NCBI RefSeq assembly: GCF_015291705.1
Contig: NZ_CP030050.1
Span: 1 to 64,000, forward strand
DNA: 64,000 bases
Direction: 5' to 3'
From: Bradyrhizobium arachidis
GTDB lineage: Bacteria > Pseudomonadota > Alphaproteobacteria > Rhizobiales > Xanthobacteraceae
A program made the position numbers and the translations under genes. Each line of letters begins with the position of its first letter. Position 1 is the stretch's first letter. Positions 20,537 through 29,260 of the stretch are shown one piece after another. The notes beneath the pieces were generated by a model. That model did no database searches, had not been told where the DNA came from, and saw only the letters and a program-made list of their open reading frames with translations.

Positions 20537-21454
20537 ATGAGCTGGCAACCCTCGAACGATCCCGTGCTCGGCGATCCCATGTCCTGCGACGCGCTCGATC
20601 TCGTCATCGTACCGCGCACGCGCGATCTCGGCGACGGATTTGAAGTGCGGCGCGCGCTGCCGCACGGCAAGCGGCAAATGGTCGGGCCCTTCATCTTCTT
20701 CGATCATTTCGGCCCGGTGCAGTTCGTCTCCGGCAAGGGCATGGACGTGCGGCCGCATCCGCATATCGGGCTTGCCACCGTCACCTATCTGTTCGACGGC
20801 GCGATCATGCACCGCGACAGCGAGGGCAACGTCCAGGAGATCTCGCCGGGCGCGATGAACCTGATGACGGCCGGGCGCGGCATCGCCCATTCCGAGCGTA
20901 CGCCAGATGCACAGCGCGCCTCGGGCCAAAAGATGCTGGGCCTGCAAAGCTGGATCGCGCTGCCGGCCGGATCGGAGGAGATCGAACCCTCGTTCCAGCA
21001 TTACGCCGCCGGCGATCTGCCGATGATCTCCGAGCGCGATTTCACCGCGCGGGTGATCGCGGGCTCCGCCTTCGGCATCACCTCGCCTGTTACGATGGTG
21101 TCGCCCTGGTTCTATACCGAGGTCACGGCGGTGGCGGGCGCGACCGTTCCGCTCGACCCCGATCATGAGGAGCGCGCGATCTATATCGTCGACGGCGAGG
21201 TCGAGATCGCCAACGAGCGCTATGAGGGGCCGCGGCTGCTGATCTTCCGCCCCGGCGACCGCATCACCGTGAAGGCGCTCAAGGCGACGCGGATGATGTT
21301 TCTCGGCGGCGACGCATTGGAAGGCCCGCGCCACATCTGGTGGAATTTCGTCTCCTCCAGCAAGGAACGGATCGAGCAGGCCAAGCAGGACTGGAAAACC
21401 GGCCGCTTCGCCGGGGTTCCGCAGGAACATGAGTTCATTCCGCTGCCGGAATAG
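20537..21454 (+). CDS. Pirin family protein
   Basis: A 305-residue bicupin of the pirin family. The N-terminal cupin carries metal ligands in VRPHPHIGLATVTYLFDG and HRDSEGNVQEISPGAMNLMTAGRGIAHSE, which are the hallmark pirin sequences. Characterised pirins include quercetinase-like dioxygenases and transcription cofactors, so activity cannot be predicted. The ATG at 20537 follows AGGAG at a proper distance. The gene is divergent from the acetyltransferase and is followed by purC. Confidence 0.92.
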   Translation: MSWQPSNDPVLGDPMSCDALDLVIVPRTRDLGDGFEVRRALPHGKRQMVGPFIFFDHFGPVQFVSGKGMDVRPHPHIGLATVTYLFDGAIMHRDSEGNVQEISPGAMNLMTAGRGIAHSERTPDAQRASGQKMLGLQSWIALPAGSEEIEPSFQHYAAGDLPMISERDFTARVIAGSAFGITSPVTMVSPWFYTEVTAVAGATVPLDPDHEERAIYIVDGEVEIANERYEGPRLLIFRPGDRITVKALKATRMMFLGGDALEGPRHIWWNFVSSSKERIEQAKQDWKTGRFAGVPQEHEFIPLPE

Positions 21455-21517
21455 GCTAATCCGGTTTCCGGCCTCGCCATCAGGCGCGGCCGGATGTCCC
21501 GTGCGAAAGCTTTGCCG

Positions 21518-22432
21518 ATGACCACCATGCTCTCCAGCAACCTGCCGCTGCCCAAGATCGGCCGCGGCAAGGTGCGCGATATCTACGCCGTCGACGACGA
21601 CCGCCTGCTGCTCGTCACCACCGACCGCATCAGCGCCTTCGACGTCGTGATGGGCGAGACCATCCCGATGAAGGGCGCGGTGCTGACGCAGATCAGCGCG
21701 TTCTGGTTTGGCAAGCTCGAAGGCGTGGTGCCGCATCACATGATCAGCGCCGACACCGACGAGATCATCGCCGCCGTGCCGGCGCTGAAACCGCATCGCG
21801 CCGATATCCTCGGCCGCGCCATGCTGTCGCGCCGCACCACCGTGTTTCCGATTGAATGTGTGATCCGCGGCTATCTCTCCGGCTCAGCCTGGAAGGAATA
21901 TGCGGCCAGCGGCACGCTCGCCGGCGAGAAGCTGAAGGCCGGTCTCGTCGAGAGCGAGAAGCTGGAGCCTTCGATCTTCAGCCCGGCGACCAAGGCCGAA
22001 AGCGGCCATGACGAGAACATCACGATCGCGAAGATGCGCGCGGTCGTCGGCGACGAGGTCGCCTACACGCTCGAGAGCATGACGCGCGCGATCTACACGC
22101 TCGGCGAGGAGCTCGCGCGCGAGCAGGGCATCATCATTGCGGACACCAAATTCGAGTTCGGCCGCGACAAGGACGGCCGCATCATCCTGATCGACGAGGT
22201 GATGACGCCGGATTCCTCGCGGTTCTGGGCGGTCGATGCCTACAAGCCCGGCCAGCCGCAGGCGAGCTTCGACAAGCAGCCCTTGCGCGACTATCTCGAT
22301 GTTGAGCGCCGCGCCGGCCGCTGGAACGGCGACGCCCCGCCACCGCCGCTGCCGGCAAGCGTCGTGGATGCGACCAGCAAGCGGTATCTGGAAGCGTATC
22401 GGCGGGTGACGGGGAAAGACCTGAAGATTTAG
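21518..22432 (+). CDS. purC: SAICAR synthetase
   Basis: PurC joins aspartate to CAIR in de novo purine synthesis, using ATP. The 304-residue protein is the longer variant related to yeast Ade1. Motifs are [51 protein letters not shown], and [33 protein letters not shown], with the SAICAR synthetase signatures. The start at 21518 (MTTMLSS) fits the family; an in-frame ATG 24 bases upstream is less likely. Some alphaproteobacteria carry both short and long PurC, and a second copy might exist elsewhere. Confidence 0.93.
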   Translation: MTTMLSSNLPLPKIGRGKVRDIYAVDDDRLLLVTTDRISAFDVVMGETIPMKGAVLTQISAFWFGKLEGVVPHHMISADTDEIIAAVPALKPHRADILGRAMLSRRTTVFPIECVIRGYLSGSAWKEYAASGTLAGEKLKAGLVESEKLEPSIFSPATKAESGHDENITIAKMRAVVGDEVAYTLESMTRAIYTLGEELAREQGIIIADTKFEFGRDKDGRIILIDEVMTPDSSRFWAVDAYKPGQPQASFDKQPLRDYLDVERRAGRWNGDAPPPPLPASVVDATSKRYLEAYRRVTGKDLKI

Positions 22433-22813
22433 GCCGGGCTGCTGCTTTCTCCGCTGTCGTCCGTGCGAAAGCAGGGACCCATACCGCGTGATCCTTCGAT
22501 TGCAGTCGGTCGCGGTATCACCAAGAGTCTTCGTCACACTGCTCCCCGGGGGTATGGGTCCCGGATCGGCGCTCCGCTCCAGACAACGCTACGCGTTGTC
22601 GGAAGCTGTGCTTGTCCGGGACGACACTGAGTTTGTGGCGCGGGCTTCGTCTCCATCCTGATGCGTGACCTGCCATTCACATGCCGTGGACCCACATCCG
22701 CATCGAGCCGCGCGAAACTGTCGGATACTTCATAGTTACAAGAATCCTGTTGCGCTAAGCCCGTACTCGTCTACGTCTCAAAACGGAATGTCTTCAAGGG
22801 CGAGCGGCAGGGC
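22433..22813. repeat. 381-base gap with a large inverted repeat
   Basis: No gene is seen. From about 22460 to 22630 an element has matching arms: gggacccatacc near 22475 with ggtatgggtccc near 22550, and an outer gtcgtcc / gggacgac pair. It looks like another Bradyrhizobium-type dispersed palindrome. The remaining 180 bases probably hold the promoter of the SulP gene. Confidence 0.6.
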
Positions 22814-25030
22814 GTGACCGATCCAGCAATTACCTTCACTCCGGCTCCGCGGCTCGAGCCGGCTCTCAAGCGTGCGCTGAATGATATATTGGGTGGCAGT
22901 GCCGCCAGCGTCCTGACTGTCACCTTCGGGCTGTCCTATTCGCTGCTGATCTTCGCCGGCCCGCTCTCGCCCTATCTGTCCTACGGCATCGCGGCGACCT
23001 TCATCAGCTCCGCCGTGCTGGCCGCCATCGTGGCGCTCGGCAGCTCCCTGTCCTTCGCCATTGCCGCCCCCGACAGCTCGACCGCCGCGGTGACGGGCAT
23101 TCTGGCGGCCTCGCTGGTCGAACGGGTGGTGGCGGCCAATCCGGCCGCGCCGTTGCTCTCGCCCGTCCTGATCACGCTCGGTCTGTCGACGGTGCTGACT
23201 GGCGTCGTGCTGTGCGGACTGGGCCTGACGCGGATGGGCCGCGCCATTCGCTACGTGCCCTATCCCGTGGTCGGCGGCTTCCTCGGCGCGACCGGACTGC
23301 TCATCGTGATGGGCGCGATCCGGGTCATCACCGATCACCCCGTGCAGTTCGCGACCTTGACGCGCCTTGCCAACGGCATCGCGCTGTCGGAACTCGGTGC
23401 CGCCTGCGCCATGGCGCTGGTGCTGTACCTGACCTGGCATCGCTCGCGCAGCCCGTTCGGACTGCCGATCATCCTGGTCGGCGGCGTGCTCACCGCGCAT
23501 CTGGCGTTCTGGATCACGGGCGTCTCGCTCAATGAGGCCCGCGCGCTGGGCTGGACCTTCCAGCCGCCGCCGCAGGCGGCCTTCATGGTGCCCTGGCACG
23601 TCGATGGCCTGATCCACTATCCCTGGTTCGCCGTGCCGGACCTGCTCGGCAATCTCGTCGCCGTGATCTTCGTGACCGCGTCGAGCACGCTGTTCAACAC
23701 GACGGGAATCGAGGTGGCCGTGCATCGCGAGGCCAATCTCGAGCGCGAGCTCAACGTCACCGGCACCGCCAACATGCTGACCGGCGTGCTCGGCGGCTAT
23801 GCCGGCTGCATCTCGGTCAGCCGCTCGGTGCTCAACTTCTCGAGCGGCGGCCGCGGGCGGCTGTCCGGCCTCACGGTCGCGGCGATGTCGCTGCTGATGC
23901 TCGCGATCGCGCCCGATCTGCTCGGCTTCATCCCGAAATTCGTGCTCGGCGGCTTGCTGCTCTATCTCGGCGCCGACCAGCTGCACAAATGGATCATCGA
24001 ATCGCGCAAACGGCTGTCGAAGCTGGAATATCTCTCGCTGATCGCCATCATCGCGATCATCGTGGTCTGGGGTTTCGTCCCCGGTATTTTGATCGGCATC
24101 ATCATCGGCTGCGCGACCTTTGCGTTCAGCGCCGCAAGGGTGGAATCGATCAAGTACAGTTTCGACGGCTCGGAGTATCGCTCCTCGCTCGACCGCTCGC
24201 GCGACGACCAGGAGGTGCTGCAGGCCCATGGCGGCAAGATCCAGGGCCTGAACCTGCAGAGCTATCTCTTCTTCGGCTCGGCCAACCGGCTGTACCAGCA
24301 CGTCAAGCGGCTGCTCCAGGAGCGCCCGGAGTGCCGCTATCTGCTGTTCGACTTCAAACTCGTCACCGGCGTCGACTCCTCCGCCGCCTACAGCTTTGCC
24401 CAGATCAAGCGCAGCGCCGCCGAGCTCGGCGTCGAGCTGATCCTGGTGCATCTGTCGGCCGCTGCCGAGAAGGTGCTGCGCTCCAGCGATTTCATCGGCG
24501 AAGGCGTCACCATCATTCCCGAGCTCGATCACGCGCTGGAATGGTGCGAGAACGAGATCATCGCGCAGCATCAGGGGCTGGCGCAGGAAGAGGCCAGCCT
24601 GCGCGACTGGTTCGCGGGGATTCTCGACAGCGAGGACGATGCTGACGCGCTGATCCACCGCTGCCAGCGTATCGAGGTCAGCGCGGGCGAGGTCATCGTG
24701 CAGGCCGGCGATCCCGCCGATTCCATGCATTTCATCCTCGACGGCCGCGTCGGCATCATGGTGCCTGCCGAGGACGACCGCACCACGCGCGTGCGCAGCT
24801 TGGGGCGCTACACCACGATCGGTGAAATGGGCCTCGTCTCGCACGCTCCGCGCAGCGCGACCATCCAGGCCGAAGTCGACAGCGTACTCTACGTGCTGAA
24901 CACGCACCAGTTCGACGCGATCAAGGAGGAGGATCCCGCGCTCAGCCACAAGCTGCTGACCTATTTCGTGTCGGTGATGGCGGAGCGACTGACGTTCGCG
25001 AACCGGACGATTGCGGTGCTGCGGCGGTGA
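22814..25030 (+). CDS. SulP anion transporter with STAS and cyclic-nucleotide-binding domains
   Basis: A 738-residue protein with three parts. Residues about 20-450 form a SulP/SLC26 membrane domain with many helices, including the AAPDSSTAAVTGILAASL and GGYAGCISVSRS regions. Residues about 470-580 are a STAS domain (LLFDFKLVTGVDSSAAYSFAQIKRSA, with the phosphorylatable-type Ser). Residues about 610-735 are a CRP-like cNMP-binding domain with FILDGRVGIMVP and IGEMGLVSHAPRSATI, which keeps the phosphate-binding Glu and Arg. SulP proteins move sulfate, bicarbonate or organic acids; the substrate is unknown. The start is GTG. This fusion suggests gating by a cyclic nucleotide. Confidence 0.88.
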   Translation: MTDPAITFTPAPRLEPALKRALNDILGGSAASVLTVTFGLSYSLLIFAGPLSPYLSYGIAATFISSAVLAAIVALGSSLSFAIAAPDSSTAAVTGILAASLVERVVAANPAAPLLSPVLITLGLSTVLTGVVLCGLGLTRMGRAIRYVPYPVVGGFLGATGLLIVMGAIRVITDHPVQFATLTRLANGIALSELGAACAMALVLYLTWHRSRSPFGLPIILVGGVLTAHLAFWITGVSLNEARALGWTFQPPPQAAFMVPWHVDGLIHYPWFAVPDLLGNLVAVIFVTASSTLFNTTGIEVAVHREANLERELNVTGTANMLTGVLGGYAGCISVSRSVLNFSSGGRGRLSGLTVAAMSLLMLAIAPDLLGFIPKFVLGGLLLYLGADQLHKWIIESRKRLSKLEYLSLIAIIAIIVVWGFVPGILIGIIIGCATFAFSAARVESIKYSFDGSEYRSSLDRSRDDQEVLQAHGGKIQGLNLQSYLFFGSANRLYQHVKRLLQERPECRYLLFDFKLVTGVDSSAAYSFAQIKRSAAELGVELILVHLSAAAEKVLRSSDFIGEGVTIIPELDHALEWCENEIIAQHQGLAQEEASLRDWFAGILDSEDDADALIHRCQRIEVSAGEVIVQAGDPADSMHFILDGRVGIMVPAEDDRTTRVRSLGRYTTIGEMGLVSHAPRSATIQAEVDSVLYVLNTHQFDAIKEEDPALSHKLLTYFVSVMAERLTFANRTIAVLRR

Positions 25031-25074
25031 GGGCCTGCGCTGGCAAGCCCCCTGTAATGGCGCAAACGCACGAG

Positions 25075-25102
25075 CAGGAGGCGGCTTTCGAGCCGCCTCC
25101 TG
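25075..25102. terminator. Perfect 12-bp hairpin with TTCG loop
   Basis: caggaggcggct at 25075-25086 pairs perfectly with 25091-25102 around a TTCG loop, 45 bases after the SulP stop. No T-run follows on either strand, so it may be a transcript-stabilising 3' hairpin rather than a classic terminator. Confidence 0.5.
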
Positions 25103-25106
25103 CGGG

Positions 25107-25146
25107 TTAGGCCCTGCCATCATCGCGTATTTCGATCTCGACATAT
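25107..25146 (-). pseudogene. Remnant of a succinate-semialdehyde dehydrogenase 3' end (outer copy)
   Basis: Bases 25116-25146 match the last 30 bases or so of the intact dehydrogenase gene (30290-30319) with one substitution and one inserted base. Read on the minus strand with the frame corrected, it gives YVEI...YAMMAGP and a stop at 25107-25109, against YVEIKYVMMAGV in the intact gene. It directly adjoins the broken SnoaL-like fragment. Confidence 0.65.
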
Positions 25147-25257
25147 AAACATGCGCCTCGCTGAAGCCCCCCTCGATCAGCATCCGGCGCGTTGCCGCAT
25201 CTCGCTCGTTCCAGATCGCGATGTCGTTCTGGACGGGATGGTCACCAGTTCACTCAT
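25147..25257 (-). pseudogene. Truncated, frameshifted SnoaL-like gene
   Basis: An ATG at 25257 overlaps the stop of the oxidoreductase gene (ATGA). It opens MSELVTIP and then needs a one-base correction to read VQNDIAIWNERDAATRRMLI, which resembles the first helix of SnoaL/NTF2-like proteins (WNE-D-AARR pattern). Similarity ends where the dehydrogenase remnant begins at 25146, about 100 residues short of a full SnoaL domain. This was probably the second gene of the oxidoreductase operon before it was broken. The family call rests on a short match. Confidence 0.5.
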
Positions 25258-26174
25258 TTCGCTTCCTTCCTCTTTGCACCCATGCCCACCAGTTGCGACA
25301 AGGTGTCGTGGACCATCGTGTCCAGACTGCTTGCAGTGACCCCCAGCAATTTCTCGGTGTCGCCGGCATCGAGCAGGAGCGGCTTCTCGAACAGATAGGA
25401 CATCTCGATCCCCTCGTCGAAGCCGATGCTTTCCAGGTCGGCCGAGGTGAGCCGTGACAGATTCGGGACGTCAATCTTCAGCGCGGCCGCGAATCGGTGC
25501 ACCAGTTCGCGCACCGACGCGGATTGCGAAGGCACGTGAAAGGCGCGCCCCCATTGTCCGGTGAAGCGCGACGCGGCAACCAGCGTCTTCGCGGTGTCCT
25601 TGGTGAAGGACCAGGCATGCGCCGCATCCGGATCGCCGAGGAAGGCCACAGGCCCGCTCTTGAGGAGAGACGGCAACGCCAGCAGCGAAAAATACGCGAC
25701 CGCACCGTCGCCGAGATAGTCGCTGGCGCGAATCTCGAGCGCAGGAACGCTCGATCGCAGGGCGCGCTGCCACATGATGTGCCGGGTCGTGCCCTTTCGA
25801 CTGGTCGGGTCCGGATCCAGGTCCGGCGTGAGAGGGCTCGCGGCCCGCGCGCCATAGCCATAGACATTTCCGACCACGAGCAGCCGGGAGCCAACCTGCT
25901 CGGCTGCCTTGACCGTTCCATCCATGATCGGAAAGAAGTCGGTCGGCCATCGATGATAGGCCGCCATGGCGCACATGAAGATCGCGTCGGCGCCCTTGCT
26001 CAGGGCCGCCAGCTGCGCGGCGTCAGTGGCATCCGACGAAACCGTTCGTACAGCTCCGGCACTGAGCGATCCGGCATTCCTGCTGGTCAGGATGACGCTG
26101 TGCCCTTCCTCCGCCAGAAGGCGCGCGGTTTCGCGCCCGACCGGGCCAGCTCCGACAATCACGTAATGACTCAC
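25254..26174 (-). CDS. NAD(P)-binding epimerase/oxidoreductase (atypical SDR)
   Basis: A 306-residue Rossmann-fold protein. The N-terminus YVIVGAGPVGRETARLLAEEGH carries the GxGxxG dinucleotide-binding motif. GSRLLVVGNVYGYGAR and EIRASDYLGDGAV match extended or atypical SDR proteins of the NAD-dependent epimerase/dehydratase type (YwnB/NmrA-like). The standard YxxxK pair is not evident, so it may act as a reductase with a non-classical active site or as a redox sensor. It is divergent from an AraC regulator gene that probably controls it. A broken SnoaL-like gene overlaps its end. Confidence 0.82.
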   Translation of the reverse strand: MSHYVIVGAGPVGRETARLLAEEGHSVILTSRNAGSLSAGAVRTVSSDATDAAQLAALSKGADAIFMCAMAAYHRWPTDFFPIMDGTVKAAEQVGSRLLVVGNVYGYGARAASPLTPDLDPDPTSRKGTTRHIMWQRALRSSVPALEIRASDYLGDGAVAYFSLLALPSLLKSGPVAFLGDPDAAHAWSFTKDTAKTLVAASRFTGQWGRAFHVPSQSASVRELVHRFAAALKIDVPNLSRLTSADLESIGFDEGIEMSYLFEKPLLLDAGDTEKLLGVTASSLDTMVHDTLSQLVGMGAKRKEAK

Positions 26175-26299
26175 TTTGCTTCCTCATGTGTCACGAAACG
26201 ACAGATGAGTTCTTTGACGCTCCTGCCGTTGAAAATCGCGCACGATGCGCCAAATACCGGACACGTTCTGCCAAGACCTTGGAGCCCGAAGAGCCGGCC

Positions 26300-27112
26300 A
26301 TGCGTGCGAGATCGAGTTCTGCGCCAACATCGACCGGCAGCACCGCCGCGGCCACGCGCACCGAGCCGAATTCCGTGGCGCTGGAGCCGATCGGCGATCA
26401 CCGGATCATCATCCACCTCAGCCCTGCGACGCGCTCACTTTGCCTCGAGACCGGAGACAGGTTTCTGCGTCAGGCCGGCGATATCGATGTGATTCCGTCC
26501 GGCGCCATCGGCGGCTTCGTCGCGGAAACGCCCTACAAATCGCTTCAGATCCGGCTCGCGCCGCGCATGCTCGATCATGCGGCATCCCGGAGCGGACAAT
26601 TGGCGTCCGCCCGACTCGCACATCATCATATGCTGCGGAATGACCGCATCATTCTGCTCGGACAGGCGCTCGAAAGCGACGTGAAAGCGGGCTCGCCGAG
26701 CGGTCCGCTGTTTGCCGAAAATGTTGGGATGGCCCTGGCGGTGGAGCTGCTCAGCCTGACGAATGATCCGCCGGCGCAGGCGGCGCGCCTGTCGAACGAG
26801 CAGCTCCAGAGGGTTTTGGCCTATATCGATGCCAATCTCGACCGGCCGCTCACGATCGACATTCTCTGCCGCGAGGCCGGTGTCAGCAGCTCACATCTGC
26901 GGACCTGGTTCAAGGCGGCCATGGACGTCACGATCCATCGCTACATCCTGAGACGGCGGGTGGAGCATGCACGCCTGCTCCTCCTCCAGGGCGATCGCAA
27001 GCTCAGCGACATCGCCCTGGAGGCGGGCTTTTCCCATCAATCTCATCTGGCCAAATGGATGCGCCGCGAACTCGGATACAGTCCGAGTCAACTGCGTCGA
27101 AGCCGGAATTGA
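26300..27112 (+). CDS. AraC family transcriptional regulator
   Basis: A 270-residue regulator. The N-terminal part (about 1-150) is a cupin-like ligand domain of the AraC-binding type. The C-terminal part (about 165-268) has two helix-turn-helix units: PLTIDILCREAGVSSSHLRTWFKA and KLSDIALEAGFSHQSHLAKWMRRELGYSPSQLRR. The ATG at 26300 follows a GGAG-containing stretch; the frame is open to an earlier ATG at 26186, but that lies only 11 bases from the divergent oxidoreductase start and would leave no promoter. It likely regulates that oxidoreductase. A dehydrogenase-end remnant starts 14 bases after its stop. Confidence 0.88.
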   Translation: MRARSSSAPTSTGSTAAATRTEPNSVALEPIGDHRIIIHLSPATRSLCLETGDRFLRQAGDIDVIPSGAIGGFVAETPYKSLQIRLAPRMLDHAASRSGQLASARLAHHHMLRNDRIILLGQALESDVKAGSPSGPLFAENVGMALAVELLSLTNDPPAQAARLSNEQLQRVLAYIDANLDRPLTIDILCREAGVSSSHLRTWFKAAMDVTIHRYILRRRVEHARLLLLQGDRKLSDIALEAGFSHQSHLAKWMRRELGYSPSQLRRSRN

Positions 27113-27125
27113 TCGAGCGAGGGCT

Positions 27126-27198
27126 TTAGACCCCCGCCATCATCACATATTTGAACTCGACATATTCTTCCATGCCGTGACGCGAGCCTTTGCGCGCA
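27126..27198 (-). pseudogene. Remnant of a succinate-semialdehyde dehydrogenase 3' end (inner copy)
   Basis: On the minus strand this stretch reads KGSRHG followed by MEEYVEFKYVMMAGV and a stop, against MEEYVEIKYVMMAGV in the intact gene at 30280. Bases 27156-27190 are identical to 30310-30344 (35 bases). Homology stops near 27198. The fragment nearly fills the 98-base gap between the convergent AraC and MBL genes, and no promoter or start belongs to it. Confidence 0.8.
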
Positions 27199-27210
27199 TA
27201 CCCTCTCGGC

Positions 27211-28089
27211 TCAGATGAGCTCCGCGGACCAGGGTTCATGACGGATTTCGAACGACTGTCCCTTCTTCGACAGCCGCGCGAACCCGGGGAAATTGAGGTG
27301 CATTCCGGCGACGAGCTCTCCGGTCGCGGAGACTCTTTCCAGCATTTTCTTTCGGGTTTCTGCGGCCGCCTGCGGATCGGCGTCGAACGCGATCGTCACG
27401 TCGGGCCTGGGCACCTGAATATCCGGATAGTGAACGATGTCGCCCCAGATCAGCAGGGACGCATCGCCGCCATCGATCCGGTAGCCGCTATGTCCGGGGG
27501 TGTGGCCGGGGAGATGTTCGATCACGATGCCGGGCGCGACTTGCCCTGCACTGACCGTCCGACGCCGCGCGCCATAGGCCTCGAATACACTTCGGGCGGC
27601 CTGAAAGAACGGCTTCATCGCGTCCGGGGCCTGATTGAGATTCGCATCATCCGACCAGAAGGCGAATTCGGCGTCGTGCATCACGATCTCGGCGTTTGGA
27701 AACTGGGGCGCCGACGGCAAGGCCCCGACGAGACCTCCGACATGATCCGGATGGGCATGGGTCAACAGGATCTGGTCGATCGCGAGCGGGTTCACATTGG
27801 CCGTGGCAAGCGAGGCATGCAAACGCCCTCCCCAACCGTGGATGCCGCCGCCGCCGCCATCGACCAATATGGTCCGGCTTTTTCCCTCGATCAGATAGGC
27901 GCTGACGGTCATCGCGGATGACGGATGACGTCCCGTCGCCACCGTCATGCTCATCGCCTCGTCAGGTCCTATTCCGGACAAGAGATCGAACGGCACGCTG
28001 ACGACGCCGTCGACGATCGCAGTGACGATGTAGTCGCCGATTTTCCGTCGGTTCAGGCCGGCGGCCTGCCAGTTGTTCGTGTTCGTCAT
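27211..28089 (-). CDS. MBL-fold metallohydrolase
   Basis: A 292-residue metallo-beta-lactamase-fold hydrolase with the metal motif HAHPDH at 111-116, then HTPGHSGY, WGDIVHYPD and a late GMHLNFPGF, giving the ligands of a dinuclear site. The sequence resembles AHL-lactonase/hydroxyacylglutathione-hydrolase-like members more than true beta-lactamases. The start at 28089 (MTNTNNW) is preferred; the frame extends 21 codons upstream into the end of the neighbouring gene. It lies 28 bases downstream of the quinone oxidoreductase gene on the same strand, probably one operon under the LysR regulator. Substrate unknown. Confidence 0.87.
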   Translation of the reverse strand: MTNTNNWQAAGLNRRKIGDYIVTAIVDGVVSVPFDLLSGIGPDEAMSMTVATGRHPSSAMTVSAYLIEGKSRTILVDGGGGGIHGWGGRLHASLATANVNPLAIDQILLTHAHPDHVGGLVGALPSAPQFPNAEIVMHDAEFAFWSDDANLNQAPDAMKPFFQAARSVFEAYGARRRTVSAGQVAPGIVIEHLPGHTPGHSGYRIDGGDASLLIWGDIVHYPDIQVPRPDVTIAFDADPQAAAETRKKMLERVSATGELVAGMHLNFPGFARLSKKGQSFEIRHEPWSAELI

Positions 28090-28117
28090 TCCATCATCCC
28101 TAACTGTGTTGCGGGTC

Positions 28118-29107
28118 TCAGACCGTGACGACGATCTTTCCGATCTGCTCATTCGACTCCAGGAAGCGCGTTGCCTCCTGGATCTGATCGAACTCGAAAC
28201 TTCGGGAGATCACCGGCTTCAGCGTCCCGGATGAAAGGCCTTCCGAGATGTATCTCTTCGCGCGCGCCAGCACGTCGTCGTCATCGACGACCTCGTTGTA
28301 GAGATAGCCCTTGATTGTGAGGCTCTTTCCGAGCACGGCAAATTGGGGGAACGCGCCCATATCCGGGCTCAAGGCGCCGTACTCGATCAAGATCCCACGA
28401 TGAGACATCGCATGCGCCAACTGCTCGATGGCGGGACCACCGATCGGATCGAATACGACGCGCGCTCCCTTGCCGCTCGTGATCTCCATCACCCGCGAGA
28501 CGAGATCCTCTTCGGCGGTTGCGATGACGTGATGGGCACCTGCATCCAGCAGCGCCTTACGCTTCGCGCTGCTCCGCGTCGTCGCGATGATCGTCGCTCC
28601 CACCGCGCGCGCGATCTGAAACGCCGCAGTCCCGACGCTGCTGGATGCCGCCGTGACGATGACGTAGTCGTCCGCCTTCAGATTCGCTTGCTCGATCAGC
28701 GCACCCCAGGCGGTGACATATTTCATCCACGATGCGGCGGCCTGCGCAAAGGTGAGGTTTTTCGGATGCACCACCAGATTGCGGGCCGGAATATTGATGA
28801 CTTCGCTGTACGTGCCCCATCGCGCCATGTCTTCGGTCGGAATGACGCTCACCGACTGGCCCGGACGGAAATCACTCACCGACGCGCCGACCGCTTTGAC
28901 GATACCCGCCGCCTCATAGCCCAGCCGGCTGGGAAACTGCGCCTGCTGCACGTAAGCGTTGCGCCGGAACATGACCTCGGCCCGATTGAGCCCGATCGCG
29001 CGCACCACGATCTGGACTTCATCGACTTCGGGAGCCGCGACCTCGATGTCCTCGATCTTGAGAACGTCGGCGTCACCATATTCGTGAAAGCGAACAACGC
29101 GGGCCAT
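28118..29107 (-). CDS. Zinc-independent quinone oxidoreductase (MDR family)
   Basis: A 329-residue medium-chain dehydrogenase/reductase of the zeta-crystallin type. The N-terminus MARVVRFHEYGDADVLKIEDIEV, the LGYEAAGIVKAVG segment, and the cofactor motif AASSSVGTAAFQIARAVGA at about 153-171 are typical. No zinc-ligand Cys cluster is present. Such enzymes reduce quinones or enones with NADPH. The gene is divergent from a LysR gene with a palindromic operator between, and is followed by the MBL hydrolase gene. Confidence 0.9.
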   Translation of the reverse strand: MARVVRFHEYGDADVLKIEDIEVAAPEVDEVQIVVRAIGLNRAEVMFRRNAYVQQAQFPSRLGYEAAGIVKAVGASVSDFRPGQSVSVIPTEDMARWGTYSEVINIPARNLVVHPKNLTFAQAAASWMKYVTAWGALIEQANLKADDYVIVTAASSSVGTAAFQIARAVGATIIATTRSSAKRKALLDAGAHHVIATAEEDLVSRVMEITSGKGARVVFDPIGGPAIEQLAHAMSHRGILIEYGALSPDMGAFPQFAVLGKSLTIKGYLYNEVVDDDDVLARAKRYISEGLSSGTLKPVISRSFEFDQIQEATRFLESNEQIGKIVVTV

Positions 29108-29198
29108 CTCCTGCCTTTCCGGATTTCGTCTCGGCCAATTGCCGGACCCGGAGATAGCTCCGCCCTTTGTTCGTCGGAAGCGGTGAAATTTGAACTTT

Positions 29199-29222
29199 AT
29201 TGTTATGATATTTTATAACAAT
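29199..29222. promoter_or_regulatory. Palindromic operator in the LysR/oxidoreductase divergent promoter
   Basis: attgttat at 29199-29206 and ataacaat at 29215-29222 are exact complements with an 8-base spacer, in an AT-rich stretch within otherwise GC-rich DNA. The site lies 38 bases upstream of the LysR start codon and about 90 bases before the oxidoreductase start. It contains a T-N11-A pattern as expected of LysR-type binding sites, so autoregulation and control of the divergent genes are likely. Confidence 0.65.
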
Positions 29223-29260
29223 CTGGGTGCGGTTGAGATCGCGCCCGATGGAGAAGACGC

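Noticed and set aside
27211..28089. MBL-fold gene as a true beta-lactamase
   Set aside because: The pattern fits lactonase or glyoxalase-II-like hydrolases, and the fold alone does not imply antibiotic hydrolysis. The two serine hydrolases at 17009 and 32544 were not called resistance genes for the same reason.
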